Counted from the stretch's first letter, positions 44,066-56,800 are shown. The stretch is DNA of 64,000 nucleotides from Rhypophila decipiens (GCA_033297075.1 MU858106.1:1-64000); one strand, 5' to 3'. Notes: generated from the sequence alone by a model not told the origin. Numbers and translations: made by a program.

Positions 44066-44360
44066 TCCAGCTCAGTCAGAGCATCTGTTCTAACAACTCC
44101 AGGCATTTATCTCGCCCAGTCGAGACATTTATTCTAGCCAGTGGGCAGCAATTCCAGCCTGCCGAGTCATCTATTCCAGCATGTCAAGCCATTGATTCTA
44201 GCCAGTCAGCACATTTTCTTTGGCTTGTTGGGGCATGTATTCTGCCAGGCAAGGTATCTCTTCCAAGAAGTTGAGGTATCTTTGGTAACAAGTTAAAGCA
44301 TGTACCTCGTTCAGCAAGGACATCTATTCCAGCCAAAACCCAGTCATCTATTTAACGGAG
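44066..44360. repeat. Degenerate 22-bp minisatellite, longest tract
   Basis: About thirteen imperfect 20-24 bp units can be followed head-to-tail, each beginning GCATYTATTC-like and ending near AGCCAGTCAA. They are the same family as the 2.2 and 34.0 kb tracts and are strongly diverged from each other. The tract lies about 180 bp after the aspartic protease gene. Confidence 0.65.
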
Positions 44361-45997
44361 TGAGACCTATATATAGCAAGAAGTTAATGCCTAATGTATC
44401 TAGCCCCACTACAGCATTCTGTCATTTGCGCTCTTATTCTTTACAAGTAACTGTAATTTATACTTCTAGACTTAGATACCTCGTCACAAAAGATTTTACG
44501 TGAGTCTCTATCGTTCAATGCCCCTTGGCAGAGGGGGAGGGAGAGAGGACAAGCTGACCATCTTGAACCGATCTCTGGGAGTAAGACCTCGTCCTTTATG
44601 CAATGAAATATTTAGACTCGAGGTTAGCTGTTCTGTTATTTCTTATTACATGATCCATCATCCAAAGTCCAAACCAGGCTGGACTCATCGACCCCTGATG
44701 TCTCTCAGCGTTTGTGGATGGATATACAAGGCCAAACTCGACCACAATCCAACACATACGACCATAGGCGCTGGAAAACTCGGGATCCCGTCCGCTCTCC
44801 CATAGATAAGCTAGCGACCGCCGGACTAGTACTCAGGTGGGTGACCACTGGGGAATCCCCGGTGTTGTATGTTTTTTTTTTTCCTTTTGCTCCATTTTTG
44901 GACTGTGGGGTGGGTATCCATAGCACCCACCCACCCACTTCTCCGAACATATGTGCATGTAGCCCGAGACTGGTATCACAAAGCCATACCCTAAATCTGT
45001 ACATTGCAAGGACCACGTGAGACTGGAACCCAAGATTGGTTGTCCAAGGTGAGGTAACTAGGCAGGGATAACAAAGTGATATGATGATGTCTACTGCTGC
45101 TATGTACATACAACCAGTCCCTAACTTTACTTGAACGAGGTTGGCAAGAGAAGGTGTCGAAATCTACCCCAATGTGTCCCTTACTTGATTGTGAACATGT
45201 GAATAACCAAACCACAGAGGAGAGGGATCCTGGAAAGTAGTCATCCAAAACGAAAAAAAGGAAACTGTCCCTCCTGTGCCTTTCTCTATCATGGCTTTCC
45301 GCTGTCCAACTGCGTCCACCACCAGTAGTCCGCAAGAAGCCAGAACAGAAAAGTAAGAGAACAAAAAGAATAAACAGAAGAGATATAATTACGAGGGTAT
45401 AATCGGCCAAGAGGTCCCACTGCAATGAGGGTAGATGGGACATTGAGAAAGGAGGGGTCATTCATTAGGAACTGATGATGCTGAAATGCGTATGATGTTG
45501 TGGATGCGACTGAAAGTGAGAACTGATACTCCGTATGGACATAATGAACAGAACTGGAGCATAAAGGGGCCAGGCTGACGTAGGTTGTCCGATTTCCTTG
45601 TCCTGTGTCCCTCTTTTCTCGTCCTCGCCCACCACGGTTGCAACAGTTCCCAACAGATTGGCGGCAAAAGATATTGGGGCTGGCTTGTGTTCTGACGGCC
45701 ATTCTGACGGGAGGATATATTGGCGCACACAGAAAAAATATCAGACGAAATTGTGTAGGTTCAACGGTGGAGCCATCGCGTGAAAGTAGCCCACCCAGTC
45801 AGTCGGCGAATGCTCGGGGTTCCGGTCCGAAGTACTTCGTCGCCACAGGTGGTTCTTAGGTCGTCTGAAAAGGATGCAATGCAAAGGGTATAGGTGTCGC
45901 ACGCGCTATTGTGCTGTCAACGGTGCTTGTGGTTGAAGGAAATGGCGAATAAAATTGACCTGCGCTTTCGAAGCGGGACAAACGAGACAGAAACATT
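44361..45997. other. Gene-poor stretch
   Basis: About 1.6 kb. Frames of up to 156 codons occur on the minus strand (44705-45730) but have the irregular composition of translated non-coding DNA and no family features. A run of about ten T lies near 44872-44882. No RNA gene was recognised. Confidence 0.4.
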
Positions 45998-46878
45998 CTA
46001 GGCATCTTTATCGTCGTCGCCGTCTAACCGAGGAACAATCACATAGTCAGCAAGGGTTGCGCTCCCGGACATGGACCTGATGGAGGCCGAATCATCTTCC
46101 ATCCTCCGAGTCCCAGTCTGACGTGGTCGTGACGGCACGACGGTCACTTGGGCAGGGTGGCATTCACCTTCGCTTCCAATAGGAGTGGGTGGGAGAGCAC
46201 CTGGTACTGCCTGCTGGCTCTGCCTAGCGGTGCCTGGACGGCTACCACTGTACTTGTTCTGCTGGGCTGCCCCTTGGTGCTGACCGGATCGGTGGTCCTT
46301 CTCGGGAGGGGGAGGGGCGGCTTTCGAATCGGTGAACAAATTTCCTACTGGCGATCGCTGGGCCCTGGGGCTGCCGCCGCTTGGTGTGACATTTTTGTTG
46401 TCGGCGACGATGCCATTGATCCCACCGCTGCCTTGCTTCAGTCGCTGCTCCATTTCTCGGATGCGCGCCTCGAGGGCCTCGAGCTCCGAGGTGTGATTGT
46501 TGATTTGCTGCTTCCTGAAATTGGAGAAGAGCCCGCAGTTAGCAGACCGCCAGAGGCAAGTTTTAGGCGTGGTTGACCGACCGTTTATTCACTTGCTCAT
46601 CAAGGTCGGCAACGCTGTTCTCGATGCGAAAGATGTCCACCAACTCCTGGGAAAACGACCGCGCGATGGTCCTGGCGTCATGGCGATCAACGTTAGCTTC
46701 TGCCCCCAAAGCATTGTGAATTCGACACCAACGTGGCGTTGATAGTCAAAGGTCTAGTTCAGCCGCCGACTGGAAGTCGGGAAGACGACCACAAGGAAAA
46801 TAGAAACTAGACGCACGATTGGGGACGGCGGCCATTCGGCTTCCAGTCACGGTCGAGCTCCTCGTCGGTCAGCGTCAT
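45998..46878 (-). CDS. Small coiled-coil protein of unknown function
   Basis: Three exons on the minus strand: 46878-46817, 46671-46582 and about 46511 (or 46508) to 45998, giving about 220 residues. Intron 1 (145 nt) has a GCTAAC branch 25 nt before its CCAG acceptor; intron 2 has GCTAACTGC. For intron 2 the obvious TTTCAG acceptor breaks the frame, so an acceptor 4 or 7 nt further is inferred. The protein starts MTLTDEELDRDWKPNGRRP, then has an amphipathic helix (ARSFSQELVDIFRIENSVA), a coiled coil (ELEALEARIREMEQRLK) and a Pro/Gln/Ser-rich tail ending in YVIVPRLDGDDDKDA. I do not recognise the family. Confidence 0.6.
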
Positions 46879-48955
46879 TTTGGATAATAGTTTGGATCGA
46901 AGGATAAGAGGCGGCGGCGAGGTTTCGGTGGCGACGGCTAGGAGTTGAGTTGCTGAGTTGTAGGTTGTTGGAGGTGGATTTGCAGGACAATCAAGTGGAT
47001 GATTGCGGTTGTAGACTTTAAAGGGTGGACACTGGGTTATCTACCAAAATAGAAGGTGGTCAGGGTCTCCTGGAGGGGCGTCGTTCAGGGGTTCGAGGAA
47101 TGGAATTGGTGGTCCCTTGGCCCGGGCTCGAGGATGGTCGCTAACAATGCATGTGCTGCTGATGAGGTCGGGAGGTTACTTCCTGCCCAATCTCAAATCC
47201 CAGCTGGCCACCAAACGTCAGGAAGAACTGCGAGTGACACCTCCTGACAGCAAGACCAGCGGGGACAGCCAAGAGTTAGGTTTGAGGTCAGGTAACCTAA
47301 ATGGGCATGGTTAATTACGGATAGGGGCACATCTGGGGAGATGTTTTGGGCGCCTCATGCACAAGTGGATCAGCAGTGGCAGCGACCACAGCGGCCACAG
47401 GCACCTTGCGGAAGCAGCACGAGTTGCTGATCACCAGGCGTCTGCACAGTCATTTGTTGAACATGTTGCGCAGAGTATGACCAATTGTCCACTGCGGAAT
47501 GCGAATAATAAGAAAAATCATAACAATCTGCCTGGAATGACAAGGAGGCATGTTGAAAGAACCTAGGCAACTAGGGAGGAAAACAGAGCAAAGTTGAAGC
47601 TATGCAGTGAGGTGGGGTGAATATCCATCATCGAGATTGCTTGTGTTAAGATGATCCAAATCTCCCAACCTGAGTTGCTGGCGCATAAAACATGGAAATT
47701 TGTCCAAGATGTGAATCAGTTTGCTTACTCTTTCAACAGTTTGTCTCTCATTGCACGAGGATTGTTGTACAAATCAGTGCATAAATGAGGAGGTGCCCCT
47801 GATTCCTGATTACTCTGGACCCCTTTCCTTCATCTGCAACCACTTTAGCCATGGCGGCGTTGTTGGTCCAACCGCGGCCCATGTTGGCATTCAGCTTGAT
47901 GACGGCAAAACGGGAGATAAAAGGGGTTTGTGGAAAAGCAGAATGGCTCTGATTGACAGTCGCGAGCTGGCCATTCTTGAAACAAGAAACATTCGCCAGC
48001 TCAGCTGTCAGTGGAAGCCATGAGACAAGTTCCCTCAGCTGGGGGCTGGATAAGAAGATATGTTGACTGATAATATGCATAGAAGACATTCATCCCGTGC
48101 GGATAGGGTCTCTTCCTGAGAATCTAAATAGGAGATCGATATTCCGGGTCGGCCTTTGCGCAAAACTCAAGCCAAGGCAGCAGTCAAGTGAGCAAAGTGG
48201 GCGACTCTATTGTCGACATTCGAGGATATGATTGTTGTCACAGGCTTCTGAAAGAGGTGGAAGACTTCGGTCCTGGATTTGGGACCTTGAAAGATTATGT
48301 AATAGTTTGGAGCACGGGCCTTTCTCTTCACGTGAACGGGCTGGTCCAGCCGACACGGTGCTGTGACTTTGAAGTTTGGCCCAAGCAATTCAGAGTCGCT
48401 GAAAGAGGAGCAATTTCTCCGCAAGGACAACGCCCGTCGAAATCATTGTCAGACTCACCACCACACACAGGCGCAGAATTCTACCACACCGTCACACGGG
48501 TCGTCTGCAGCAAAACCGTCACCAAAACTTCACGTGATCGAGCATTGCCGACTGGAAAATTCATCGTCGCTGCCGACGCCAGATTGAAAACATAGCGAAA
48601 AAGGCCCCAATAGCCATCCCCCACACCCCGAATCGCCATTATTTCATCACGGATTTGACGGGAGTGTCGGACTCCGGCTGCCGGTACGTGTTAATAAGCG
48701 CAAAAAACGCGCCGCTGCCCTGATGCTTGCGCGCTGCACCTAAATGCACCAACGGTTGTAGACGAGCGCAAGAATTCTCCCAATATTCACAGACTCTGCA
48801 TCGCGACGTAGCCTGTCCTGTCTGCTGCACCTGGGCCCAGACAAAGAGTTGCACATACTGACTTGTTGATTTCGCGAGACCAGATCGTGGCGCCGTATCA
48901 TCTTCTCCAGCGGCGCGGCAGTCCCCTCGGGCACTGGCGAGGTGGAATTTGGGGC
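46879..48955. promoter_or_regulatory. Long divergent spacer
   Basis: 2.08 kb between divergent genes. No frame with protein-like features, no tRNA and no notable repeat was found. It should contain both promoters; the part near 48600-48950 may be the 5' leader of the bromodomain gene. Confidence 0.4.
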
Positions 48956-51900
48956 ATGAATACTGCGAGTCGACAACACACACCTCTCGAGTCGTTCTTG
49001 TTAATCCGCGCCATAGAGGAACACGGCCTTGATTTTGCGCCCATTTCCAACAGCCTACAAAGTAACTTTCTTGTCAAAAGCGACCCAAGCTACGATGCAG
49101 CTCGATTAAGCCCGGAGACTCTCCAGGAGCTCTTCCTCAACCTGCTATGGGAGGAGCTGAAATCTGAAAACGACAGTCCTTCCACCCGGCCCGATGGCGA
49201 CGGACTTTCGCCCGCCTCAAGGAAGCGCAAGCTGCATCCGCCGCGACCAACTCTCAGAGATGCGCGACACCATGTGGGCGAAATCGAGGCCCTCTACTAC
49301 AAACTCCAGGATAGCTATATCAGTAATGCTGTGAAGGAGGTCCGGAAACTCGAGAGCGACTACGACGAGGTTCAAAGGAAGATCAGCCGACTTGAGGAGG
49401 ATGACACCCGGGTGGACGATGTCATCCCAGGAACCCGGCCGAAGACTCCGAATGGCGGTGTCCACGACTATGCGGCCAAGCGGGATTCAGCGCAGCTGAA
49501 TGGGACAAATGCGACGGCAAGACCTTCGCCGCAGCTGCCGGCCCAGACAGCACCGCCTATACCGCCGCCTATTCCAGCTTCAGCACCGAGTTCAGCTTTG
49601 CCCCAGGGTCCCGCTCCTGTGGCGGAAACGCCGCGTTGGCAGTCCGCAAGCAATGGGTCAGCTTCACGATCGCATACCCCCGTGCAGGCGCTGGTTGGAG
49701 CTCCGTCGACTGCGCCAGTTGTCCACCCGATTACGACCACAGGCCCGGCCTCGGCCCCGGCCACAGCACCAGCTCTGCCTCCAGTTGCGCATTTGAGTGC
49801 GGCAGCGGCTCGATCCGCGTCCCCAGCCCCTGTTTCGATTCCGGCGACTGTATCGACCCCGACGCCCCCAGCGTTGGCACCAGTCCCTGCGACTACCTCG
49901 GGCTTAGGACATACAGTTCCAGCACCGTCTTTGCCGCACCCGGGCCCTTCACCACGGCTCGGACAACAAAGTTTGCCCCGGCCGCAGCCTGCACGACCTC
50001 AGGATCCTGCAAAGGCTCCAAATGGGACACCACCAGTCCTCCAGCCGCCACGAGGAATCCCTTTCCAACCGCCGCCACAGCAGTTCACTCCTCCGCCTGC
50101 TGCTGAGGGTCTTCAAAGGCCAGATCACAGCTCCAGGCCGAGGCAGCCCACACTGCCTCTGCCTCTTCCACAAGGTGTTCAACAAAATGCTCAAGCCGCA
50201 CCGAGATGGGAACCCTCATACCAAGGCAAGCCCAATTCGCCCATGCAGGCGATATCTCAGAGCCAACAGCACCAGCACTCACAGTCGCCCGTACCAGCTA
50301 CGCAAGCTCACCAAACCACACAAGCTCCCCAGCACTTGCAACCCCAGCGGCCAAGCCAGCCAATCCAACAGCCGGTGCCACCTTTGCCCCGACCTTTGCA
50401 GCCACAGACCAGCAGGCCTATGCAACAGCAGACTTTGCCGACAGCTCCACAGAATACTGGGTATACTCCGTATCAGTCTTCTCAGCCTCAGCCTCCCCAA
50501 CATCCTTCACTTCCTCCACTTCCTCAACACCACCAAACTCAGCAGCCACAACTTCATCATATTGCTCATGTGCCACCTCAGGCGACCCACCAAGCGTCAC
50601 ATTCGCATCTAGCACAAATCAGACCAGCACCAGAGACACAGAGCTATGCGAAACAACCGTGGCCTCCCTATTCCCATGGCGCCCAAAACAGAATCAACCA
50701 ATCACCCCAGCTCCCCCATCCGTCATATCAAAATTACGCACCCAGTGGAGTCCGAAGTCCCGTCAACCAGTCCCCACTTCCATCACCGACCAGCCTCCAC
50801 CCAAGAGCTGGCCAACTCGCTCCTCCGCAATCCCATCAGCCTCAACAACAGCAGCAGCAGCTACCCGCTCCACAGCCTCAGGTACTGCAACCTCTTCAGC
50901 CTCCGTCATCTTTCCCTCATCGCGGTCCATCGTCAGGGCCACCCTCGCCTGCTGTTCCGACAGGCGACACACAGAGAGGCTACAACTCCCCGTATCAGCA
51001 ACACCCACGGGGCCTCGTACCAGATCGACTGCAGCACAATCGGCCACCTGTTGCCGCTACACCGGGACAGCAATCCGCTCGATTTGCCCCCATTCCTCCC
51101 GGGCCTCAGACTCCCGTCCCCAGCGTTCCTCTTAGATTGATCACCGTTACTGGGAGTGGAACGAAGTGGTCTAAGACGTCCACGCCGTCCACACCGAAGA
51201 ATGGTGGCGATTGGAGATTCAATGAAATCGAGAGTCCCGCTTACGAACCTCTCAGTCCTGTGCTGCCCAAGGCTGTGCTGCCAACTGTCGCGTCCCGGGA
51301 TGAGATTAAGAGCGAACACCCGGCGCCAGAACCGGCACCACAGCCTTCAGAACCGCTACCGCCGGTCGAGACTCCAAATGTCAAACGGAAGCCTGGACGT
51401 CCTCGTGGCTCTCAGAAACCACAGGACGAAACGCCGTCATCTGCTGCTCCAGAAAATCCCGAAGAAGGACCGTCGGAAGAAGAGCCGCAAACTTCGCCAG
51501 CCAGAGAGGTTCCAAGACTTAATGTTGATGTCGAGCCGACCAAAATTAAGGATGAGGTCACAACACCAAACCCTGCGGTTGATGCATGGGATCCTGCAGC
51601 GGAGGAGAGTGTTGGTGGTCAACGTCAGCACAAGCGACAGACGAAGCGGAAGAGAGACGACATGTCTCCAACTCCAGGACCGACACCGGTTGAGAGCCAG
51701 ACCCCAGCTATGCCTGACGTATCCCAGCTGCAGGCCAATACGGTCTGGTGGACTCGGTCCTTCCACAAGGTCAGCGCTTCGGCCATGGAACAAATCGTGA
51801 GGCACAGACTGGCCAACATGTTTGCCGCTCCGATTCGAGAGAGGGACGCGCCGGGTTATCATAAGCGGATAATCCAGCCTCAGGATCTCAAGTCGATAAA

Positions 51901-52537
51901 AGCTGCCATCATGACTGGAAACAGGCTTGCCGCTCAAGCAGCCGCGGCCCTTCCAGGGGGTGACCCGGGCACTAGTACTGTCGCGCTCCCCATCAGCGAA
52001 GACCTCATACCGCCCAAGGCCATCATCAACAGCAACCAGCTCGACCGCGAGCTCGCCCACATGTTCGCCAACGCCATCATGTACAACCAAGATCAGGGAC
52101 ATGGTCCAGGCCCAGCGTTTATGGTGCGCGAGGACGGCGGCGAGGAGGATGATCAAGAAGGTGGTGCGGGCGAAGACTCTGGCGGCGGCGGCGGCGCCAC
52201 GGCTGCTCATCATGCAGGCGGTGAACACGTGCTCGGCTATAAGGTGGACGAGTACGGTGTTGTTCGGGACGCTCGCTCTATGTTTGACAACGTGGACGCC
52301 TGGCTTAGTGAGCTGAAGGCCGCGGAACGTCAGCGCAGCGCGAAACCGTCTGCTACTGGTACGAGCACGAGGCAGGCTAGTGTCGCTCAGGGTGATCAGC
52401 CGAATACTGCTGCTGCTGCGGCGTCGGGTTCTGCTGCTGCTGCTGCTGCCGCTGATACAACGATGGATGATATGGATGAACTTGCTACCGAGCCCGAGAC
52501 TGCTGTCAAGAGAAGGAGGACGACTAGGAATGTTTGA
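48956..52537 (+). CDS. Bromodomain protein, BRD8/Bdc1-like (putative NuA4 subunit)
   Basis: Intronless, 1193 residues from the first sensible ATG (MNTASRQHTPLESFLLIRAI). The N-terminal region (to about residue 145) has a LLIRAIEEHGLDFAPIS helix pair, LSPETLQELFLNLLWEELKSE and a coiled coil, a layout like BRD8-type NuA4/TIP60 subunits. A Pro/Gln/Ala/Ser-rich linker of about 600 residues follows, including an AT-hook-like stretch (KRKPGRPRGSQK, about 51390). The C-terminal domain (WWTRSFHKVSASAMEQIV, KRIIQPQDLKSIKAAI, then ELAHMFANAIMYNQD) has the bromodomain ZA-loop/helix pattern with the acetyl-lysine-binding Asn in YNQD. It is predicted to bind acetylated histones for the NuA4 acetyltransferase; assignment to fission-yeast Bdc1 is inference. 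Confidence 0.75.
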   Translation: MNTASRQHTPLESFLLIRAIEEHGLDFAPISNSLQSNFLVKSDPSYDAARLSPETLQELFLNLLWEELKSENDSPSTRPDGDGLSPASRKRKLHPPRPTLRDARHHVGEIEALYYKLQDSYISNAVKEVRKLESDYDEVQRKISRLEEDDTRVDDVIPGTRPKTPNGGVHDYAAKRDSAQLNGTNATARPSPQLPAQTAPPIPPPIPASAPSSALPQGPAPVAETPRWQSASNGSASRSHTPVQALVGAPSTAPVVHPITTTGPASAPATAPALPPVAHLSAAAARSASPAPVSIPATVSTPTPPALAPVPATTSGLGHTVPAPSLPHPGPSPRLGQQSLPRPQPARPQDPAKAPNGTPPVLQPPRGIPFQPPPQQFTPPPAAEGLQRPDHSSRPRQPTLPLPLPQGVQQNAQAAPRWEPSYQGKPNSPMQAISQSQQHQHSQSPVPATQAHQTTQAPQHLQPQRPSQPIQQPVPPLPRPLQPQTSRPMQQQTLPTAPQNTGYTPYQSSQPQPPQHPSLPPLPQHHQTQQPQLHHIAHVPPQATHQASHSHLAQIRPAPETQSYAKQPWPPYSHGAQNRINQSPQLPHPSYQNYAPSGVRSPVNQSPLPSPTSLHPRAGQLAPPQSHQPQQQQQQLPAPQPQVLQPLQPPSSFPHRGPSSGPPSPAVPTGDTQRGYNSPYQQHPRGLVPDRLQHNRPPVAATPGQQSARFAPIPPGPQTPVPSVPLRLITVTGSGTKWSKTSTPSTPKNGGDWRFNEIESPAYEPLSPVLPKAVLPTVASRDEIKSEHPAPEPAPQPSEPLPPVETPNVKRKPGRPRGSQKPQDETPSSAAPENPEEGPSEEEPQTSPAREVPRLNVDVEPTKIKDEVTTPNPAVDAWDPAAEESVGGQRQHKRQTKRKRDDMSPTPGPTPVESQTPAMPDVSQLQANTVWWTRSFHKVSASAMEQIVRHRLANMFAAPIRERDAPGYHKRIIQPQDLKSIKAAIMTGNRLAAQAAAALPGGDPGTSTVALPISEDLIPPKAIINSNQLDRELAHMFANAIMYNQDQGHGPGPAFMVREDGGEEDDQEGGAGEDSGGGGGATAAHHAGGEHVLGYKVDEYGVVRDARSMFDNVDAWLSELKAAERQRSAKPSATGTSTRQASVAQGDQPNTAAAAASGSAAAAAAADTTMDDMDELATEPETAVKRRRTTRNV

Positions 52538-53832
52538 TTCTCGTCGGTTTTTTTTTTGGTCAGATAGAACATCGCCACTCACGCCACGCATACCTTGCTA
52601 CAGACAGGGAGATGGTTTCTTTGGCTAAAGAAGAACATCAAGGGTTGTTATAAGTATTTTGTATCTGGGATAGTATTGCGTATATGGTAGCTTCTTTGAT
52701 AACTTGGCTCAGCGAACATGGCTTCTCGGTTGGCTTGGGCTGGTGTTGGGGTTTGGGCTCTGGTTTGTACAGTACAGAGAGAAGCAGGTTGGCCGGGGTC
52801 TTTTTGCTTGTTGACCTACCTGCCTGCCTGCCTCCTTGCCTAGAGAGATAGACGTGAAAAGAGAGGCGGGATGTTTGAGATCCCATTCATTAAAAGAAGC
52901 GCAATCACCTTTTGTTGATGACGCCTAACTTGTATCTATTTCAATGCCAATGTGACCATTCGTGAACGCGTTATAGCCTCTTTACCACAAGAAAAAGAAC
53001 AAGAGCAAGTCCATCTCAAGTCGGAAAACGGTATCAACCAATAAATTATGAATCAATCAGTCAATCAATCAATCTGCCTGGTGAATGAGACCCCCCTAAG
53101 GAGTCAAGTTTACATACTACTACTAGTAGAAAAGGGCGGGAAAGTACATGATCCCCAGACAAGTAAATAATAATGATACTAATTATCCCCAAGTCAAGTA
53201 AGTCCATCAACCCGAACCTCCACAACCAGATTCATCCATCCCCGCTCCGCACAGCAATGTTATAGATTAATAAAAAAAAGTAGAGAGAAAGAAGAAAAAT
53301 TAAAAAAAAAAAGAAATTAAAAAGAATGACCAATGAACAAAGGAAATAGAGTTCTCAGTAGTTTTTTTGTCGTTGCACACTTGCGTTGCCCATCCCATCA
53401 CATCACACCTCATATACCCCCATCGTCTCACATAGAGGGCGCCTCCTATACAGTTTCCTACACCTCATCACGGTATTATTCAGACAATAATAGTCCTTCT
53501 TTGGTAGGTCATCCACCGGACATGATCAAATGAGACGAAAACTTGAGAGCCATCAACTAACTGCTGCCCAATTGCTCAGTTACCATCCCAGCCATCCGGT
53601 GGAGTCCCTACCACGAGTCACGACTGGCTAGCAAGATAGTTGGCCGCCTAGAGAGAGAGAAAAGGAGAAAACCATGGTCAGCATCCAGAGCAAACTACCT
53701 TCTCCATGGGAGGGTGAAACAAGCCAAACAAACTAAACACACAAAGCGAAAAGCGACAAAAAGCCAAGGAAAACCGAAACGGGAGAAAAGCACCAAAGAT
53801 CGGTTCCAAATAGGGTCGCGGGTGTCGGATCT
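52538..53832. other. 3' spacer with simple sequences
   Basis: 1.3 kb between two convergent genes. It contains an AATC-type microsatellite at 53051-53074 (one variant unit) and a very A-rich purine tract at about 53265-53330. No gene is seen. Confidence 0.5.
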
Positions 53833-56800
53833 TTAACTCACCCTTTCCAGGTTATAGTCATACTTCTCCAACGCCGCAAGAGCATCCTTCCTAGAGTACC
53901 CCATAGACGTCAGATTCTTGAGAATCGGGTCATCATGCGTTCCTTCCTCCGTCAGCGCTCTTCCCACCGTTGACGGCCTCGAAGGAAGCGCAGCAGCAGC
54001 AGCAGCCGAGGGCTCCTTTGCGTCCGCGTTCCCACTGCTGCCGAGGGGTGGTGAGGACTGAGTAGGTGTCTCATCCAGCCCGGCGAAAATGGCATCCCAG
54101 TCGTGCGAGTCGGCGGCCGCTGCTACCTTACCACCACCAGACGACCCAGGAGGGCCCCCAACGGCGGTGGTGCTTCCCGATGCTACAGAAGCTCCAGAGA
54201 GAGAGGCAAAGTCAAAGCTGCTTTCACCACCAAAAGGAGCGCTGGTTGCCACAGACTCGCTCTTGGCTTGACTGGGCGGTGGGCTGCTATCAAAAACGGG
54301 ATTGAAATCGTCCCGCGACATATTGACAAAGTCATCATCTGCAGAGCCTTCCTTGGCATCTTCGAGGCCTTCGAAATCATCGTCTAGATCGTCAAACGCG
54401 CCCTTGGTGGCGGTAGGCGCAGATGGAGCAGGCTGCGCGGATTGCTGAGCCGCTGGGGGTGCGGCAGTGGTAGAAGAAGCAGGTCCACCGACTGAGCCAA
54501 AGATATCATCAACGCTGGAGCCCGACATTTGACTAATATTACCATGTGCGGAAGGGGGCGGGGAGGCGGGTTTCTCGCTGGAAAAAGGTTAGCAGCCACT
54601 TCGTATTATGACAGATTCCAGAGAGTCTAGAGAAATCCGTACCTAGATGCGTGCTCAATTGCCGCAGGTGATGCCAGCCCAGTCGCCGATGTAGGTTCCG
54701 GCGCCGACTTGGCGATGGTAGGAGACGCTGGCTTTGGCTCGGGACTCTTCTCTACTCTCTTGGCAGGAGGAGAGGCCGGGGCAAAGTCATCGTCGAATCC
54801 ACCGCGATCGCTGTCCGAGTCGGATTCATCGTCACGTTCTAATTCTGAGATGGGAGGAAACTCAGTAGCGAAGGTGTTGAATGCCTTGGACGTGTCCACA
54901 CTGGAAGTCGAAGGTGTTTTTGTTGAATGAGAGCTCTTGAAGCTGGCGAATGCTGACTCGAAGTCCTCCTTGGCCTTGGCTTGATCAACGGCAGCGAACG
55001 GATCAGAGTCACCGTTAGTCGCGCCACCCTTGGTTTCGGCTACCAATGGACCACCGAAAGTCACTTGCGCACCATTGCTAGTAGGGGGCCTAGCCTCGGT
55101 TGGAGAAGTAGCAGAGGGAGCCTTGGCCGCCTCTGAGCTCTGTCCGGTGGGACCAACATCGCCAGGTTGGGTGGCAGATGAAGCGGACGAGTCTTGGGAT
55201 CCTTCCGCCTGGCTGACCCGGCTTAGAGGGGGCGAGACCTGGCGAGACAAGGACAAGCTCTCGTTGGCATCGCCAAAGGGAAGGAAGCTAGAGCTGATCT
55301 GGCGAGACTCAGGGGGTGCGGGAGGCTCGGCAGCTAAAGTAGCTTGACGGCTCATGGTTGGGGATGTTGATCCTGGGGTTGCGAAGGATCCAACGCTCCC
55401 GGTAGACGTGCCTGTGTTCTGTGGCTTGAACAAGGCTACAGCAGGCGGAGGAGGGGTGCCAGCCTGGCTGCTTGGGCCAAATACATCGTCAAACGTCTTG
55501 TCGTTGAACCCGCGCATAGGAGGAGGCGAGGCGAAGGTGGCAGCGATGTCGGTGCTTCCAGTGCGCCTGAAGAAGGGATTATTAACGCTCGCCGTTGATA
55601 GGGCGGGACTAGCGACCTGGTTGATGACGGGCGAGCTGCTCGAGCTGACTTGACGGGCCAGCTCCTCGTTGCTCTTGGTGAGGTCCTCAACCTCGGTCTT
55701 GAGCTTGTCTCTCTCGCCTTCGTTGGTGGCGAGCTGCTTCTTATTAATCGCAACCAAGCCTTTCTGCTGGCGCGCCTCCGACTTGAGTTTCTCAACCTGA
55801 GGCTTGAGCTGGGCGATTTCGGTATTAACTGCACGGATTCGCTCCTTGAGGCTAGCATTCTCCTGCTGGTCAGCTTGCAGGGCTGCCAAAACCGTACGGT
55901 GTTGGTTCTGTAGCTCCTGATAGCTGGCATCAATCATAGCCGACTCTGACGCTAGCTTCTGAGTCTCTTTCTTTGAGGCAGCTAGCTGGGTTTCGAGAGA
56001 CCGCACATCCTGTGCCTCTTTTTCGTACATGTCGCGGAGTTGAGTAAGACGGTCCTCAAAGTTCTTCTTCTGTTGAGTGGCCTGGTTTAGCTCATTCTGC
56101 GCCTTTGCACGTTGGCCCTGGACGCCCTGCATCTGCTTGGTAAGAGATCCGACCTGGTTGGACAGGTTCGCGAGCTCAGTAGTCTCGCTGGTCAGGCTCT
56201 TGCTAATCTCAGGATCCGTATCACCAAGAAGATCATCGTCCACTGTTGCCGGTGGGGGAGCAGTTCTGCCCAGACCAGATCCTGACCCGGTAGAATTTCC
56301 AGTACCCTGTGCAGTCAGACCCAAGCCGAATGATGAAGACGGGATAAAGGGCTTGAAGCCAGAGGTGACAGGAGACGGGCGGACAGGCGAAGATGGGGCA
56401 GGAGGGCTCATTCCAGTGGCGAAAGGATCGGTACCACCGGTTCCGACTGGAATTTGGGCCGGGGCTGGCGGTTGAATGTCGTCTAAGCCGAACAGGTCAT
56501 CCAGCGCAGAGGGCTTCTGCTGAGGCGGTTGAGGCCTCGGGGGAGGAGGATCGAAGGCTGAAGTAGCAGTCGGCGGCCTGACATGGTGACGTAGGCTAGG
56601 AGGAATGAGATTAGGCGGAAGGGTAGAGGGCAACCCGGGGGCACCCTCACGCTTGGTTCTTTGTTGCCTGATTAAAAACATGGCGACAGCAAACTCGTCC
56701 CTGGTGAGACGGCCTTCGGACCTAAAATCTGCTAGGTCCCAAATCTGGGCAAGGACGTCCTCGGGGAGAGCAGACTGGCTGAAAAAGGGAACGGCTTCCT

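Noticed and set aside
44705..45730. Several minus-strand frames of 90-156 codons
   Set aside because: Composition rich in Ser, Cys, Tyr and His without domains, no supporting splice sites, and mutual overlap in different frames; treated as non-coding.
49636..51800. Additional forward frames of 150-310 codons in the bromodomain gene
   Set aside because: They lie inside the low-complexity linker of the real gene and have Ser/Pro/Thr-rich translations typical of a shifted frame. Kept only as a low-interest finding.
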